Assembly (NCBI GenBank): GCA_964036045.1
Contig: OZ038380.1
Location: 6,843,913 to 6,907,912 of the forward strand
Length of the DNA stretch: 64,000 nt
DNA from: Eutreptiella sp. 'Long Island Sound 2002'
Taxonomy: Eukaryota; Euglenozoa; Euglenophyceae; Eutreptiales; Eutreptiaceae
Reading direction: 5' to 3'
In this document: positions 37,886 to 52,083 of the stretch, in pieces
Layout: each line of letters opens with the position of its first letter
Numbering within the stretch: the first letter of the stretch is position 1
Made by a program: the position numbers and the translations under genes
Notes under the pieces: generated by a model
The model's database searches: none
What the model saw: the letters and a program-made list of their open reading frames with translations, nothing else
Told to the model about the DNA's origin: nothing

Positions 37886-40800
37886 GTGGCCACAATGTGG
37901 GGCACAAACTGTGAGTGCAGCATTGCCGCAAAAAACATACGGTGAGGCCCCAGTTTTGTGTGTAATAATGATTTACCACAGTCCAATCATGACTTCTGCA
38001 CAAAAACTGCATGGCCAAGACCGAGCCAGCTTTGGGGCACAGTGGCCACAATGTGGGGCACAAACAGGGAGTGCAGCATTGCCGCAAAAAACACATGGTT
38101 AGACCCCAGTTTTGTGTGTAATAATGATTTACCACAGTCCAACCATGACTTCTGCACAAAGGCTGCATGGCCAAGACCGAGCCAGTTTTGGAGCATAGTG
38201 GCCACAATGTGCGGCACAAACTGTGAGTGCAGCATTGCCGCAAAAAACGTACGGTGAGGCCCCAGTTTTGTGTGTAATAATGATTTACCACAGTCCAATC
38301 ATGACTTCTGCACAAAGGCTGCATGGCCAAGACCGAGCCAGCTTTGGGGCACAGTTGCCACAATGTGGGGCACAAACTGTGAGTGCAGCATTGCCGCAAA
38401 AAACACATGGTTAGACCCCAGTTTTGTGTGTAATAATGATTTACCACAGTCCAACCATGACTTCTGCACAAAAACGGCATGGCCAAGACCGAGCCAGTTT
38501 TGGAGCATAGTGGCCACAATGTGCGGCACAAACTGTGAGTGCAGCATTGCCGCAAAAAACATACGGTGAGGCCCCAGTTTTGTGTGTAATAATGATTTAC
38601 CACAGTCCAATCATGACTTCTGCACAAAAACTGCATGGCCAAGACCGAGCCAGTTTTGGGGCATAGTGGCCACAATGTGCGGCACAAACTGTGAGTGCAG
38701 CATTGCCGCAAAAAACATACGGTGAGGCCCCAGTTTTGTGTGTAATAATGATTTACCACAGTCCAATCATGACTTCTGCACAAAAACTGCATGGCCAAGA
38801 CCGAGCCAGTTTTGGGGCATAGTGGCCACAATGTGCGGCACAAACTGTGAGTGCAGCATTGCCGCAAAAAACATACAGTGAGACCCCAGTTTTGTGTGTA
38901 ATAATGATTTACCACAGTCCAACCATGACTTCTGCACAAAGGCTGCATGGCCAAGACCGAGCCAGTTTTGGGGCATAGTGGCCACAATGTGGGGCACAAA
39001 CAGTGAGTGCAGCATTGCCGCAAAAAACACATGGTTAGACCCCAGTTTTGTGTGTAATAATGATTTACCACAGTCCAATCATGACTTCTGCACAAAAACT
39101 GCATGGCCAAGACCGAGCCAGTTTTGGGGCATAGTGGCCACAATGTGCGGCACAAACTGTGAGTGCAGCATTGCCGCAAAAAACATACGGTGAGGCCCCA
39201 GTTTTGTGTGTAATAATGATTTACCACAGTCCAATCATGACTTCTGCACAAAAACTGCATGGCCAAGACCGAGCCAGTTTTGGGGCATAGTGGCCACAAT
39301 GTGGGGCACAAACTGTGAGTGCAGCATTGCCGCAAAAAACATACGGTGAGACCCCAGTTTTGTGTGCAATAATCATTTACCACAGTCCAACCATGACTTC
39401 TGCACAAAAACTGCATGGCCAAGACCGAGCCAGTTTTGGGGCATAGTGGCCACAATGTGGGGCACAAACTGTGAGTGCAGCATTGCCGCAAACAAAATAC
39501 GGTGAGACCCCAGTTTTGTGTGTAATAATGATTTACCACAGTCCAACCATGACTTCTGCACAAAAACTGCATGGCCAAGACTGAGCCAGTTTTGAGGCAC
39601 AGTGGCCACAATGTGGTGCACAAACTGTGAATGCAGCATTGCCGCAAAATACACATGGTTAGACCCCAGTTTTGTGTGCAATAATGATTTACCACAGTCC
39701 AACTATGACTTCTGCACAAAAACTGCTTGGCCAAGACCGAGCCAGTTTTGGGGCACAGTGGCCACAATGTGGGGCACAAACTGTGAGTGCAGCATTGTCG
39801 CAAAAAACACATGGTGAGACCCCAGTTTTGTGTGTAATAATGATTTACCACAGTCCAACCATGACTTCTGCACAAAGGCTGCATGGCCAAGACCGAGCCA
39901 GTTTTGGAGCATTGTGACCACAATGTGGGGCACAAACAGTGAGTGCAGCATTGCCGCAAAAAACACATGGTGAGACCCCAGTTTTGTGCGCAATAATGAT
40001 TCACCACAGTCCAATCATGACTTCTGCACAAAGGCTGCATGGCCAAGACCGAGCCAGTTTTGGGGCATAGTGGCCACAATGTGCGGCACAAACTGTGAGT
40101 GCAGCATTGCCGCAAAAAACATACGGTGAGGCCCCAGTTTTGTGTGTAATAATGATTTACCACAGTCCAACCATGACTTCTGCACAAAGGCTGCATGGCC
40201 CAGACCGAGCCAGTTTTGGGGCATAGTGGCCACAATGTGGGGCACAAACAGTGAGTGCAGCATTGCCGCAAAAAACACATGGTTAGACCCCAGTTTTGTG
40301 TGTAATAATGATTTACCACAGTCCAATCATGACTTCTGCACAAAAACTGCATGGCCAAGACCGAGCCAGTTTTGGGGCATAGTGGCCACAATGTGCGGCA
40401 CAAACTGTGAGTGCAGCATTGCCGCAAAAAACATACGGTGAGGCCCCAGTTTTGTGTGTAATAATGATTTACCACAGTCCAATCATGACTTCTGCACAAA
40501 AACTGCATGGCCAAGACCGAGCCAGTTTTGGGGCATAGTGGCCACAATGTGCGGCATAAACTGTGAGTGCAGCATTGCCGCAAAAAACATTCGGTGAGAC
40601 CCCAGTTTTGTGTGTAATAATGATTTACCACAGTCCAACCATGACTTCTGCACAAAAACTGCATGGCCAAGACCGAGCCAGTTTTCGGGCATAGTGGCCA
40701 CAATGTGGGGCACAAACAGTGAGTGCAGCATTGCCGCAAAAAACACATGGTTAGACCCCAGTTTTGTGTGTAATAATGATTTACCACAGTCCAACCATGA

Positions 40801-43800
40801 CTTCTGCACAAAAACTGCATGGCCAAGACCGAGCCAGTTTTGGGGCATAGTGGCCACAATGTGGGGCACAAACTGTGAGTGCAGCATTGCCGCAAAAAAT
40901 ATACGGTGAGGCCCCAGTTTTGTGTGTAATAATGATTTACCACAGTCCAATCATGACTTCTGCACAAAAACTGCATGGCCAAGACCGAGCCAGTTTTGGG
41001 GCATAGTGGCCACAATGTGGGGCACAAACTGTGAGTGCAGCATTGCCGCAAAAAACATACGGTGAGGCCCCAGTTTTGTGTGTAATAATGATTTACCACA
41101 GTCCAATCATGACTTCTGCACAAAAACTGCATCGCCAAGACCGAGCCAGTTTTGGGGCATAGTGGCCACAATGTGCGGCACAAACTGTGAGTGCAGCATT
41201 GCCGCAAAAAAAATACGGTGAGACCCCAGTTTTGTGTGTAATAATGATTTACCACAGTCCAATCATGACTTCTGCACAAAAACTGCATGGCCAAGGCCGA
41301 GCCAGTTTTGGGGCACAGTGGCCACAATGTGGGGCACAAACTGTGAGTGCAGCATTGCCGCAAAAAGCACGTGGTGAGACCCCAGTTTTGTGTGTAATAA
41401 TGATTTACCACAGTCCAACCATGAGTTCTGCACAAAAACTGCATGACCAAGACCGAGCCAGTTTTGGGGCATAGTGGCCACAATGTGGGGCACAAACTGT
41501 GAGTGCAGCATTGCCGCAAAAAATACATGGTGAGACCCCAGTTTTGTGTGTAATAATGATTTACCACAGTCCAATCATGACTTCTGCACAAAAACTGCAT
41601 GGCCAAGACCGAGCCAGTTTTGGGGCACAGTGGCCACAATGTGGGGCACAAACAGTGAGTGCAGCATTGCCGCAAAAAACACATGGTGAGACCCCAGTTT
41701 TGTGTGTAATAATGATTTACCACAGTCCAATCATGACTTCTGCACAAAAACGGCATGGCCAAGACCGAGCCAGTTTTGGAGCATAGTGGCCACAATGTGG
41801 GGCACAAACTGTGAGTGCAGCATTGCCGCAAAAAACATACGGTGAGACCCCAGTTTTGTGTGTAATAATGATTTACCACAGTCCAACCATGACTTCTGCA
41901 CAAAAACTGCATGGCCAAGACCGAGCCAGTTTTCGGGCATAGTGGCCACAATGTGGGGCACAAACAGTGAGTGCAGCATTGCCGCAAAAAACACATGGTT
42001 AGACCCCAGTTTTGTGTGTAATAATGATTTACCACAGTCCAATCATGACTTCTGCACAAAAACTGCATGGCCAAGACCGAGCCAGTTTTGGGGCATAGTG
42101 GCCACAATGTGCGGCACAAACTGTGAGTGCAGCATTGCCGCAAAAAATATACGGTGAGGCCCCAGTTTTGTGTGTAATAATGATTTACCACAGTCCAATC
42201 ATGACTTCTGCACAAAAACTGCATGGCCAAGACCGAGCCAGTTTTGGGGCATAGTGGCCACAATGTGGGGCACAAACAGTGAGTGCAGCATTGCCGCAAA
42301 AAACACATGGTGAGACCCCAGTTTTGTGTGTAATAATGATTTACCACAGTCCAATCATGACTTCTGCACAAAAACTGCATCGCCAAGACCGAGCCAGTTT
42401 TGGGGCATAGTGGCCACAATGTGCGGCACAAACTGTGAGTGCAGCATTGCCGCAAAAATAATACGGTGAGACCCCAGTTTTGTGTGTAATAATGATTTAC
42501 CACAGTCCAACCATGACTTCTGCACAAAAACTGCATGGCCAAGACCGAGCCAGTTTTGGGGCACAGTGGCCACAATGTGGGGCACAAACAGTGAGTGCAG
42601 CATTGCCGCAAAAAGCACGTGGTGAGACCCCAGTTTTGTGTGTAATAATGATTTACCACAGTCCAACCATGACTTCTGCACAAAAACTGCATGACCAAGA
42701 CCGAGCCAGTTTTGGGGCATAGTGGCCACAATGTGGGGCACAAACTGTGAGTGCAGCATTGCCGCAAAAAAGATACGGTGAGGCCCCAGGTTTGTGTGTA
42801 ATAATGATTTACCACAGTCCAATCATGACTTCTGCACAAAAACTGCATGGCCAAGACCGAGCCAGTTTTGGGGCACAGTGGCCACAATGTGGGGCACAAA
42901 CAGTGAGTGCAGCATTGCCGCAAAAAACACATGGTGAGACCCCAGTTTTGTGTGTAATAATGATTTACCACAGTCCAATCATGACTTCTGCACAAAAACG
43001 GCATGGCCAAGACCGAGCCAGTTTTGGAGCATAGTGGCCACAATGTGCGGCACAAACTGTGAGTGCAGCATTGCCGCAAAAAACATACGGTGAGGCCCCA
43101 GTTTTGTGTGTAATAATGATTTACCACAGTCCAACCATGACTTCTGCACAAAAAGTGCATGGCCAAGACCGAGCCAGTTTTGGGGCATAGTGGCCACAAT
43201 GTGCGGCACAAACTGTGAGTGCAGCATTGCCGCAAAAAACATACGGTGAGACCCCAGTTTTGTGTGCAATAATGATTTACCACAGTCCAACCATGACTTC
43301 TGCACAAAAAGTGCATGGCCAAGACCGAGCCAGTTTTGGGGCATAGTGGCCACAATGTGGGGCACAAACAGTGAGTGCAGCATTGCCGCAAAAAACACAT
43401 GGTTAGACCCCAGTTTTGTGTGTAATAATGATTTACCACAGTCCAATCATGACTTCTGCACAAAAACTGCATGGCCAAGACCGAGCCAGTTTTGGGGCAT
43501 AGTGGCCACAATGTGCGGCACAAACTGTGAGTGCAGCATTGCCGCAAAAAATATACGGTGAGGCCCCAGTTTTGTGTGTAATAATGATTTACCACAGTCC
43601 AATCATGACTTCTGCACAAAAACTGCATGGCCAAGACCGAGCCAGTTTTGGGGCATAGTGGCCACAATGTGGGGCACAAACTGTGAGTGCAGCATTGCCG
43701 CAAAAAACATACGGTGAGGCCCCAGTTTTGTGTGTAATAATGATTTACCACAGTCCAATCATGACTTCTGCACAAAAACTGCATCGCCAAGACCGAGCCA

Positions 43801-46800
43801 GTTTTGGAGCATAGTGGCCACAATGTGCGGCACAAACTGTGAGTGCAGCATTGCCGCAAAAAAAATACGGTGAGACCCCAGTTTTGTGTGTAATAATGAT
43901 TTACCACAGTCCAACCATGACTTCTGCACAAAAACTGCATGGCCAAGACCGAGCCAGTTTTGGGGCACAGTGGCCACAATGTGGGGCACAAACAGTGAGT
44001 GCAGCATTGCCGCAAAAAGCACGTGGTGAGACCCCAGTTTTGTGTGTAATAATGATTTACCACAGTCCAACCATGACTTCTGCACAAAAACTGCATGACC
44101 AAGACCGAGCCAGTTTTGGGGCATAGTGGCCACAATGTGGGGCACAAACTGTGAGTGCAGCATTGCCGCAAAAAAGATACGGTGAGGCCCCAGGTTTGTG
44201 TGTAATAATGATTTACCACAGTCCAATCATGACTTCTGCACAAAAACTGCATGGCCAAGACCGAGCCAGTTTTGGGGCACAGTGGCCACAATGTGGGGCA
44301 CAAACAGTGAGTGCAGCATTGCCGCAAAAAACACATGGTGAGACCCCAGTTTTGTGTGTAATAATGATTTACCACAGTCCAATCATGACTTCTGCACAAA
44401 AACGGCATGGCCAAGACCGAGCCAGTTTTGGAGCATAGTGGCCACAATGTGCGGCACAAACTGTGAGTGCAGCATTGCCGCAAAAAACATACGGTGAGGC
44501 CCCAGTTTTGTGTGTAATAATGATTTACCACAGTCCAACCATGACTTCTGCACAAAAACTGCATGGCCAAGACCGAGCCAGTTTTGGGGCATAGTGGCCA
44601 CAATGTGCGGCACAAACTGTGAGTGCAGCATTGCCGCAAAAAACATACGGTGAGACCCCAGTTTTGTGTGTAATAATGATTTACCACAGTCCAACCATGA
44701 CTTCTGCACAAAAAGTGCATGGCCAAGACCGAGCCAGTTTTGGGGCATAGTGGCCACAATGTGGGGCACAAACAGTGAGTGCAGCATTGCCGCAAAAAAC
44801 ACATATGTAGACCCCAGTTTTGTGTGTAATAATGATTTACCACAGTCCAATCATGACTTCTGCACAAAAACTGCATGGCCAAGACCGAGCCAGTTTTGGG
44901 GCATAGTGGCCACAATGTGCGGCACAAACTGTGAGTGCAGCATTGCCGCAAAAAACATACGGTGAGGCCCCAGTTTTGTGTGTAATAATGATTTACCACA
45001 GTCCAATCATGACTTCTGCACAAAAACTGCATGGCCAAGACCGAGCCAGTTTTGGGGCATAGTGGCCACAATGTGGGGCACAAACTGTGAGTGCAGCATT
45101 GCCGCAAAAAACATACGGTGAGGCCCCAGTTTTGTGTGTAATAATGATTTACCACAGTCCAATCATGACTTCTGCACAAAAACTGCATGGCCAAGACCGA
45201 GCCAGTTTTGGGGCATAGTGGCCACAATGTGCGGCACAAACTGTGAGTGCAGCATTGCCGCAAAAAAAATAAGGTGAGACCCCAGTTTTGTGTGCAATAA
45301 TGATTTACCACAGTCGAACCATGACTTCTGCACAAAAACTGCATGGCCAAGACCGAGCCAGTTTTGGGGCACAGTGGCCACAATGTGGTGCACAAACAGT
45401 GAGTGCAGCATTGCCGCAAAATACACATGGTTAGACCCCAGTTTTGTGTGCAATAATGATTTACCACAGTCCAACTATGACTTCTGCACAAAGGCTGCAT
45501 GGCCAAGACCGAGCCAGTTTTGGGGCACAGTGGCCACAATGTGGGGCACGAACTGTGAGTGCAGCATTGTCGCAAAAAACACATGGTGAGACCCCAGTTT
45601 TGTGTGTAATAATGATTTACCACAGTCCAACCATGACTTCTGCACAAAGGCTGCATGGCCAAGACCGAGCCAGTTTTGGAGCATTGTGACCACAATGTGG
45701 GGCACAAACAGTGAGTGCAGCATTGCCGCAAAAAACACATGGTGAGACCCCAGTTTTGTGTGCAATAATGATTCACCACAGCCCAATCATGACTTCTGCA
45801 CAAAGCCTGCATGGCCAAGACCGAGCCAGTTTTGGAGCATTGTGACCACAATGTGGGGCACAAACAGTGTGTGCAGCATTGCCGCAAAAAGCACGTGGTG
45901 AGACCCCAGTTTTGTGTGTAATAATGATTTACCACAGTCCAATCATGACTTCTGCACAAAAACTGCATGGCCAAGACCGAGCCAGTTTTGGGGCACAGTG
46001 GCCACAATGTGCGGCACAAACAGTGAGTGCAGCATTGCCGCAAAAAGCACGTGGTGAGACCCCAGTTTTGTGTGTAATAATGACTTACCACAGTCCAAAC
46101 ATGACTTCTGCACGAAAACTGCATGGCCAAGACCGAGCCAGTTTTGGGGCATAGTGGCCACAATGTGGGGCACAAACTGTGAGTGCAGCATTGCCGCAAA
46201 AAACATACGGTGAGGCCCAAGTTTTGTGTGTAATAATGATTTACCACAGTCCAATCATGACTTCTGCACAAAAACTGCATGGCCAAGACCGAGCCAGATT
46301 TGGGGCACAGTGGCCACAATGTGGGGCACAAACTGTGAGTGCAGCATTGCCGCAAAAAACACATGGTTAGACCCCAGTTTTGTGTGTAATAATGATTTAC
46401 CACAGTCCAATCATGACTTCTGCACAAAAACTGCATGGCCAAGACCGAGCCAGTTTTGGGGCATAGTGGCCACAATGTGGGGCACAAACTGTGAGTGCAG
46501 CATTGCCGCAAAAAGCACGTGGTGAGACCCCAGTTTTGTGTGTAATAATGATTTACCACAGTCCAACCATGACTTCTGCACAAAAACTGCATGGCCAAGA
46601 CCGAGCCAGCTTTGGGGCATAGTGGCCACAATGTGGGGCACAAAGTGTGAGTGCAGCATTGCCGCAAAAAGCATACGGTGAGGCCCCAGTTTTGTGTGTA
46701 ATAATGATTTACCACAGTCCAATCATGACTTCTGCACAAAAACTGCATGGCCAAGACCGAGCCAGTTTTGGGGCACAGTGGCCACAATGTGGGGCACAAA

Positions 46801-47713
46801 CAGTGAGTGCAGCATTGCCGCAAAAAGCACGTGGTGAGACCCCAGTTTTGTGTGTAATAATGACTTACCACAGTCCAACCATGACTTCTGCACGAAAACT
46901 GCATGGCCAAGACCGAGCCAGTTTTGGGGCATAGTGGCCACAATGTGGGGCACAAACTGTGAGTGCAGCATTGCCGCAAAAAACATACGGTGAGGCCCAA
47001 GTTTTGTGTGTAATAATGATTTACCACAGTCCAATCATGACTTCTGCACAAAGGATGCATGGCCAAGACCGAGCCAGATTTGGGGCACAGTGGCCACAAT
47101 GTGGGGCACAAACTGTGAGTGCAGCATTGCCGCAAAAAACACATGGTTAGACCCCAGTTTTGTGTGTAATAATGATTTACCACAGTCCAATCATGACTTC
47201 TGCACAAAAACTGCATGGCCAAGACCGAGCCAGTTTTGGGGCATAGTGGCCACAATGTGCGGCACAAACTGTGAGTGCAGCATTGCCGCAAAAAACATAC
47301 GGTGAGGCCCCAGTTTTGTGTGTAATAATGATTTACCACAGTCCAATCATGACTTCTGCACAAAAGCTGCATGGCCAAGACCGAGCCAGTTTTGGGGCAT
47401 AGTGGCCACAATGTGCGGCACAAACTGTGAGTGCAGCATTGCCGCAAAAAACATACGGTGAGACCCCAGTTTTGTGTGTAATAATGATTTACCACAGTCC
47501 AACCATGACTTCTGCGCAAAAACGTCATGGCCAAGACCGAGCCAGTTTTGGGGCATAGTGTCCACAATGTGCGGCACAAACTGTGAGTGCAGCATTGCCG
47601 CAAAAATCATACGGTGAGACCCCAGTTTTGTGTGCAATAATGATTTACCACAGTCCAACCATGACTTCTGCACAAAGCGTGCATGGCCAAGACCGAGCCA
47701 GTTTTGGGGCATA
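37886..47713. repeat. Array block: long CATACGG / AAAACTGC domain
   Basis: Sixty-three units of exactly 156 bp; no indel found in 9.8 kb. Dominant alleles are CATACGGTGAGG, CCAATCATG, AAAACTGC and GGGGCATAGTGG with ATGTGCGGC. Sub-repeats: 38767-39193 recurs at 40015-40441 (offset 1248, 8 units); 41786-45217 has a 1404-bp (9-unit) period; 45943-46525 recurs at 46723-47305 (offset 780, 5 units) sharing AGGCCCAAGTTTTG and CACGAAAACTGC. Composition matches the 5.9-12.2 kb domain. Confidence 0.87.
41786..45217. repeat. 9-unit HOR of 1,404 bp, about 2.4 copies
   Basis: Matching landmarks at offset 1404 include AGATACGGTGAGG with CCCCAGGTTTG (42771 and 44175), GCATCGCCAAG (42377 and 43781), AAAACGGCATGG and GCATGACCAAG. 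The GCATCGCC variant also occurs at 41129, 1,248 bp before the second, so an 8-unit ancestor or variant lies upstream. End points are approximate to one unit. Confidence 0.85.
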
Positions 47714-48649
47714 GTGGCCACAATGTGGGGCACAAACTGTGAGTGCAGCATTGCCGCAAAAAACACATGGTGAGACCCCAGTTTTGTGTGTAATAATGAT
47801 TTACCACAGTCCAATCATGACTTCTGCACAAAGGCTGCATGGCCAAGACCGAGCCAGTTTTGGGGCACAGTGGCCACAATGTGGGGCACAAACTGTGAGT
47901 GCAGCATTGCCGCAAAAAACATATGGTGAGGCCCCAGTTTTGTGTGTAATAATGATTTACCACAGTCCAATCATGACTTCTGCACAAAAACTGCATGGCC
48001 AAGACCGAGCCAGTTTTGGGGCATAGTGGCCACAATGTGCGGCACAAACTGTGAGTGCAGCATTGCCGCAAAAAACACACGGTGAGACCCCAGTTTTGTG
48101 TGCAATAATCATTTACCACAGTCCAACCATGACTTCTGCACAACGGCTGCATGGCCAAGACCGAGCCAGTTTTGGGGCACAGTGGCCACAATGTGGGGCA
48201 CAAACTGTGAGTGCAGCATTGCCGCAAAAAACACATGGTGAGACCCCAGTTTTGTGTGTAATAATGATTTACCACAGTCCAATCATGACTTCTGCACAAA
48301 GGCTGCATGGCCAAGACCGAGCCAGTTTTGGGGCACAGTGGCCACAATGAGGGGCACAAACTGTGCGTGCAGCATTGCCGCAAAAAACACATGGTGAGAC
48401 CCCAGTTTGGTGTGTAATAATGATTTACCACAGTCCAACGATGACTTCTGCACAAAGGCTGCATGGCCAAGACCGACCCAGTTTTGGAGCATTGTGACCA
48501 CAATGAGGGGCACAAACTGTGAGTGCAGCATTGGCGCAAAAAACACACGGTGAGGCCCCAGTTTTGTGTGTAATAATGATTTACCACAGTCCAATCATGA
48601 CTTCTGCACAAAGGCTGCATGTCCAAGACCGAGCCAGTTTTGGGGCACA
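47714..48649. repeat. Array block: transition units before the 11-unit HOR
   Basis: Six units passing from CATACGG / GGGGCATAGTGG types to AAGGCTGC / GGGGCACAGTGG types. Singletons include CTGTGCGTGCAGC (about 48361) and CATTGGCGC (about 48530). The same run of alleles (ACCGACCCAG, ATGAGGGGC, AATCATG) precedes the first marker unit at 13.5-13.8 kb and 15.5-15.8 kb. Confidence 0.75.
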
Positions 48650-50366
48650 GTGGCCACAATGTGGGGCACAAACAGTGAGCGCAGCATTGCCGCAAAATAC
48701 ACATGGTTAGACCCCAGTTTTGTGTGCAATAATGATTTACCACAGTCCAGCCGTGACTTCTGCACAAAGGCTGCATGGCCAAGACGGAGCCAGTTTTGGG
48801 GCACAGTGGCCACAATGTGGGGCACAAACTGTGAGTGCAGCATTGCCGCAAAAAGCACGTGCTGAGACCCCAGTTTTTGTGTGTAATAATGATTTACCAC
48901 AGTCCAACCATGACTTCTGCACAAAGGCTGCATGGCCAAGACGGAGCCAGTTTTGGAGCATTGTGACCAGAATGTGGGGCACAAACTGTCAGTGCAGCAT
49001 TGCCGCAAAAAACACATGGTGTGACCCCAGTTTTGTGTGCAATAATGATTTACCACAGTCCAATCATGACTTCTGCACAAAGGCTGCATGGCCAAGACCG
49101 AGCCAGTTTTGGAGCATTGTGACCACAATGTGGGGCACAAACTGTGAGTGCAGCAATGCCGCAAAAAACACATGGTGAGACCCCAGTTTTGTGTGTAATA
49201 ATGATTTACCACAGTCCAACCATGACTTCTGCACAAAAACTGCATGGCCAAGACCGAGCCAGTTTTGGGGCACAGTGGCCACAATGTGGGGCACAAACAG
49301 TGAGTGCAGCATTGCCGCAAAAAACATACGGTGAGGCCCCAGTTTTGTGTGTAATAATGATTTACCACAGTCCAATCATGACTGCTGCACAAAAACTGCA
49401 TGGCCAAGACCGAGCCAGTTTCGGAGCATTGTGACCACAATGAGGGGCACAAACAGTGAGTGCAGTATTGCCGCAAAAAACACATGGTGAGACCCCTGTT
49501 TTGTGTGCAATAATGATTTACCACAGTCCAACCATGACTTCTGCACAAAGGCTGCATGGCCAAGACCGAGCCAGTTTTGGAGCATTGTGACCACAATGAG
49601 GGGCACAAACTGTGAGTGCAGCATTGCCGCAAAAAACACATGGTTAGACCCCTGTTTTGTGTGTAATAATGATTTACCACAGTCGAACCATGACTTCTGC
49701 ACAACGGCTGCATGGCCAAGACCGAGCCAGTTTTGGAGCATTGTGACCACAATGAGGGGCACAAACTGTGAGTGCAGCATTGCCGCAAAAAACACATGGT
49801 TAGACCCCTGTTTTGTGTGTAATAATGATTTACCACAGTCCAACCATGACTTCTGCACAACGGCTGCATGGCCAAGACCGAGCCAGTTTTGGAGCATTGT
49901 GACCACAATGAGGGGCACAAACTGTGAGTGCAGCATTGCCGCAAAAAACACATGGTGAGACCCCTGTTTTGTGTGCAATAATGATTTACCACAGTCCAAC
50001 CATGACTTCTGCACAAAGGCTGCATGGCCAAGACCGAGCCAGTTTTGGAGCATTGTGACCACAATGAGGGGCACAACCTGTGAGTGCAGCATTGCCGCAA
50101 AAAACACATGGTTAGACCCCTGTTTTGTGTGTAATAATGATTTACCACAGTCGAACCATGACCTCTGCACAAAGGCTGCATGGCCAAGACCGAGCCAGCT
50201 TTGGAGCATTGTGGCCACAATGTGGGGCACAAACTGTGAGTGCAGCATTGCCGCAAAAAGCACATGGTTAGACCCCAGTTGTGTGTGTAATAATGATTTA
50301 CCACAGTCCAACCATGACTTCTGCACAAAGGCTGCATGGCCAAGACCGAGCCAGTTTTGGAGCATT
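48650..50366. repeat. 11-unit HOR, copy 1 (1,717 bp)
   Basis: Eleven units plus one inserted T (T5 at 48874-48878). Corresponding positions in the next copy lie 1,717 bp on, for example 48720-49178 with 50437-50895. Compared with copies 2 and 3 it lacks the AATAAAG and ACAACGAGG variants and carries AACGGCTGC units near 49705 and 49860. Confidence 0.85.
48854..48878. other. Marker unit: AGCACGTGCT plus T5
   Basis: Palindrome at 48854-48863, T5 at 48874-48878; first of three at 1,717-bp spacing, after a 26-kb stretch without any. Confidence 0.9.
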
Positions 50367-52083
50367 GTGACCACAATGTGGGGCACAAACTGTGAGTGCA
50401 GCATTGCCGCAAAATACACATGGTTAGACCCCAGTTTTGTGTGCAATAATGATTTACCACAGTCCAACCGTGACTTCTGCACAAAGGCTGCATGGCCAAG
50501 ACGGAGCCAGTTTTGGGGCACAGTGGCCACAATGTGGGGCACAAACTGTGAGTGCAGCATTGCCGCAAAAAGCACGTGCTGAGACCCCAGTTTTTGTGTG
50601 TAATAATGATTTACCACAGTCCAACCATGACTTCTGCACAAAGGCTGCATGGCCAAGACCGAGCCAGTTTTGGAGCATTGTGACCACAATGTGGGGCACA
50701 AACTGTCACTGCAGCATTGCCGCAAAAAACACATGCTGTGACCCCAGTTTTGTGTGCAATAATGATTTACCACAGTCCAATCATGACTTCTGCACAAAGG
50801 CTGCATGGCCAAGACCGAGCCAGTTTTGGGGCATAGTGGCCACAATGTGGGGCACAAACAGTGAGTGCAGCATTGCCGCAAAAAACACATGGTGAGACCC
50901 CAGTTTTGTGTGTAATAATGATTTACCACAGTCCAATCATGACTTCTGCACAAAGGCTGCATGGCCAAGACCGAGCCAGTTTTGGGGCATTGTGACCACA
51001 ATGTGGGGCACAAACAGTGAGTGCAGCATTGCCGCAAAAAACATACGGTGAGGCCCCAGTTTTGTGTGTAATAATGATTTACCACAGTCCAATCATGACT
51101 TCTGCACAAAAACTGCATGGCCAAGACCGAGCCAGTTTTGGGGCACAGTGGCCACAATGTGGGGCACAAACAGTGAGTGCAGCATTGCCGCAAAAAACAC
51201 ATGGTGAGACCCCTGTTTTGTGTGCAATAAAGATTTACCACAGTCCAACCATGACGTCTGCACAAGGGCTGCATGGCCAAGACCGAGCCAGTTTCGGAGC
51301 ATTGTGACCACAACGAGGGGCACAAACTGTGAGTGCAGCATTGCCGCAAAAAACACCTGGTTAGACCCCAGTTTTGTGTGTAATAATGATTTACCACAGT
51401 CCAACCATGACTTCTGCACAAAGGATGCATGGCCAAGACCGAGCCAGTTTTGGGGCACAGTGGCCACAATGTGGGGCACAAACAGTGAGTGCACCATTGC
51501 CGCAAAAAACACATGGTGAGACCCCTGTTTTGTGTGCAATAATGATTTACCACAGTCCAACCATGACTTCTGCACAAAGGCTGCATGGCCAAGACCGAGC
51601 CAGTTTTGGAGCATTGTGACCACAATGAGGGGCACAAACTGTGAGTGCAGCATTGCCGCAAAAAACACATGGTTAGACCCCTGTTTTGTGTGTAATAATG
51701 ATTTACCACAGTCGAACCATGACTTCTGCACAAAGGCTGCATGGCCAAGACCGAGCCAGTTTTGGAGCATTGTGACCACAATGAGGGGCACAAACTGTGA
51801 GTGCAGCATTGCCGCAAAAAACACATGGTTAGACCCCAGTTTTGTGTGTAATAATGATTTACCACAGTCCAACCATGACCTCTGCACAAAGGCTGCATGG
51901 CCAAGACCGAGCCAGCTTTGGAGCATTGTGGCCACAATGTGGGGCACAAACTGTGAGTGCAGCATTGCCGCAAAAACCACATGGTTAGACCCCAGTTGTG
52001 TGTGTAATAATGATTTACCACAGTCCAACCATGACTTCTGCACAAAGGCTGCATGGCCAAGACCGAGCCAGTTTTGGAGCATT
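50367..52083. repeat. 11-unit HOR, copy 2 (1,717 bp)
   Basis: Shares with copy 3, at offset 1717, the rare alleles GTCACTGCAGC, CATGCTGTGACC, GCAATAAAGATT (near 51231), ATGACGTCTGC, CACAAGGGC, ACAACGAGGGGC and GTGCACCATTGCC. With copy 1 it shares the marker unit, CCTCTGCAC with CAGCTTTGGAG (50161 and 51878) and CCCCAGTTGTGTG or equivalent alleles. Confidence 0.88.
50571..50595. other. Marker unit: AGCACGTGCT plus T5
   Basis: Palindrome at 50571-50580, T5 at 50591-50595; second of three in the 11-unit HOR. Confidence 0.9.

Larger units (their letters stand above)
37689..47603 (-). other. Repeat-periodic open frame, 3,304 codons, not called a gene
   Basis: This is the same 52-residue periodic minus-strand frame resumed after the 28-bp deletion, covering the CATACGG / AAAACTGC domain. 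It is open here because no indel occurs in 9.8 kb. It is stopped near 47604-47606 by the single-base variant AAAATCATACGG, which turns a cysteine codon into TGA. The last codons at the 37.7-kb end are in a different frame because of the deletion. Judged a by-product of unit length for the same reasons as the other long frame. Confidence 0.85.

Noticed and set aside
25222-47603. Two giant minus-strand proteins (4,196 and 3,304 codons)
   Set aside because: They follow from a unit length of 52 codons. The frame has no unique ends, no recognisable family, mostly residue-changing variants, and overlaps other equally open frames on both strands.
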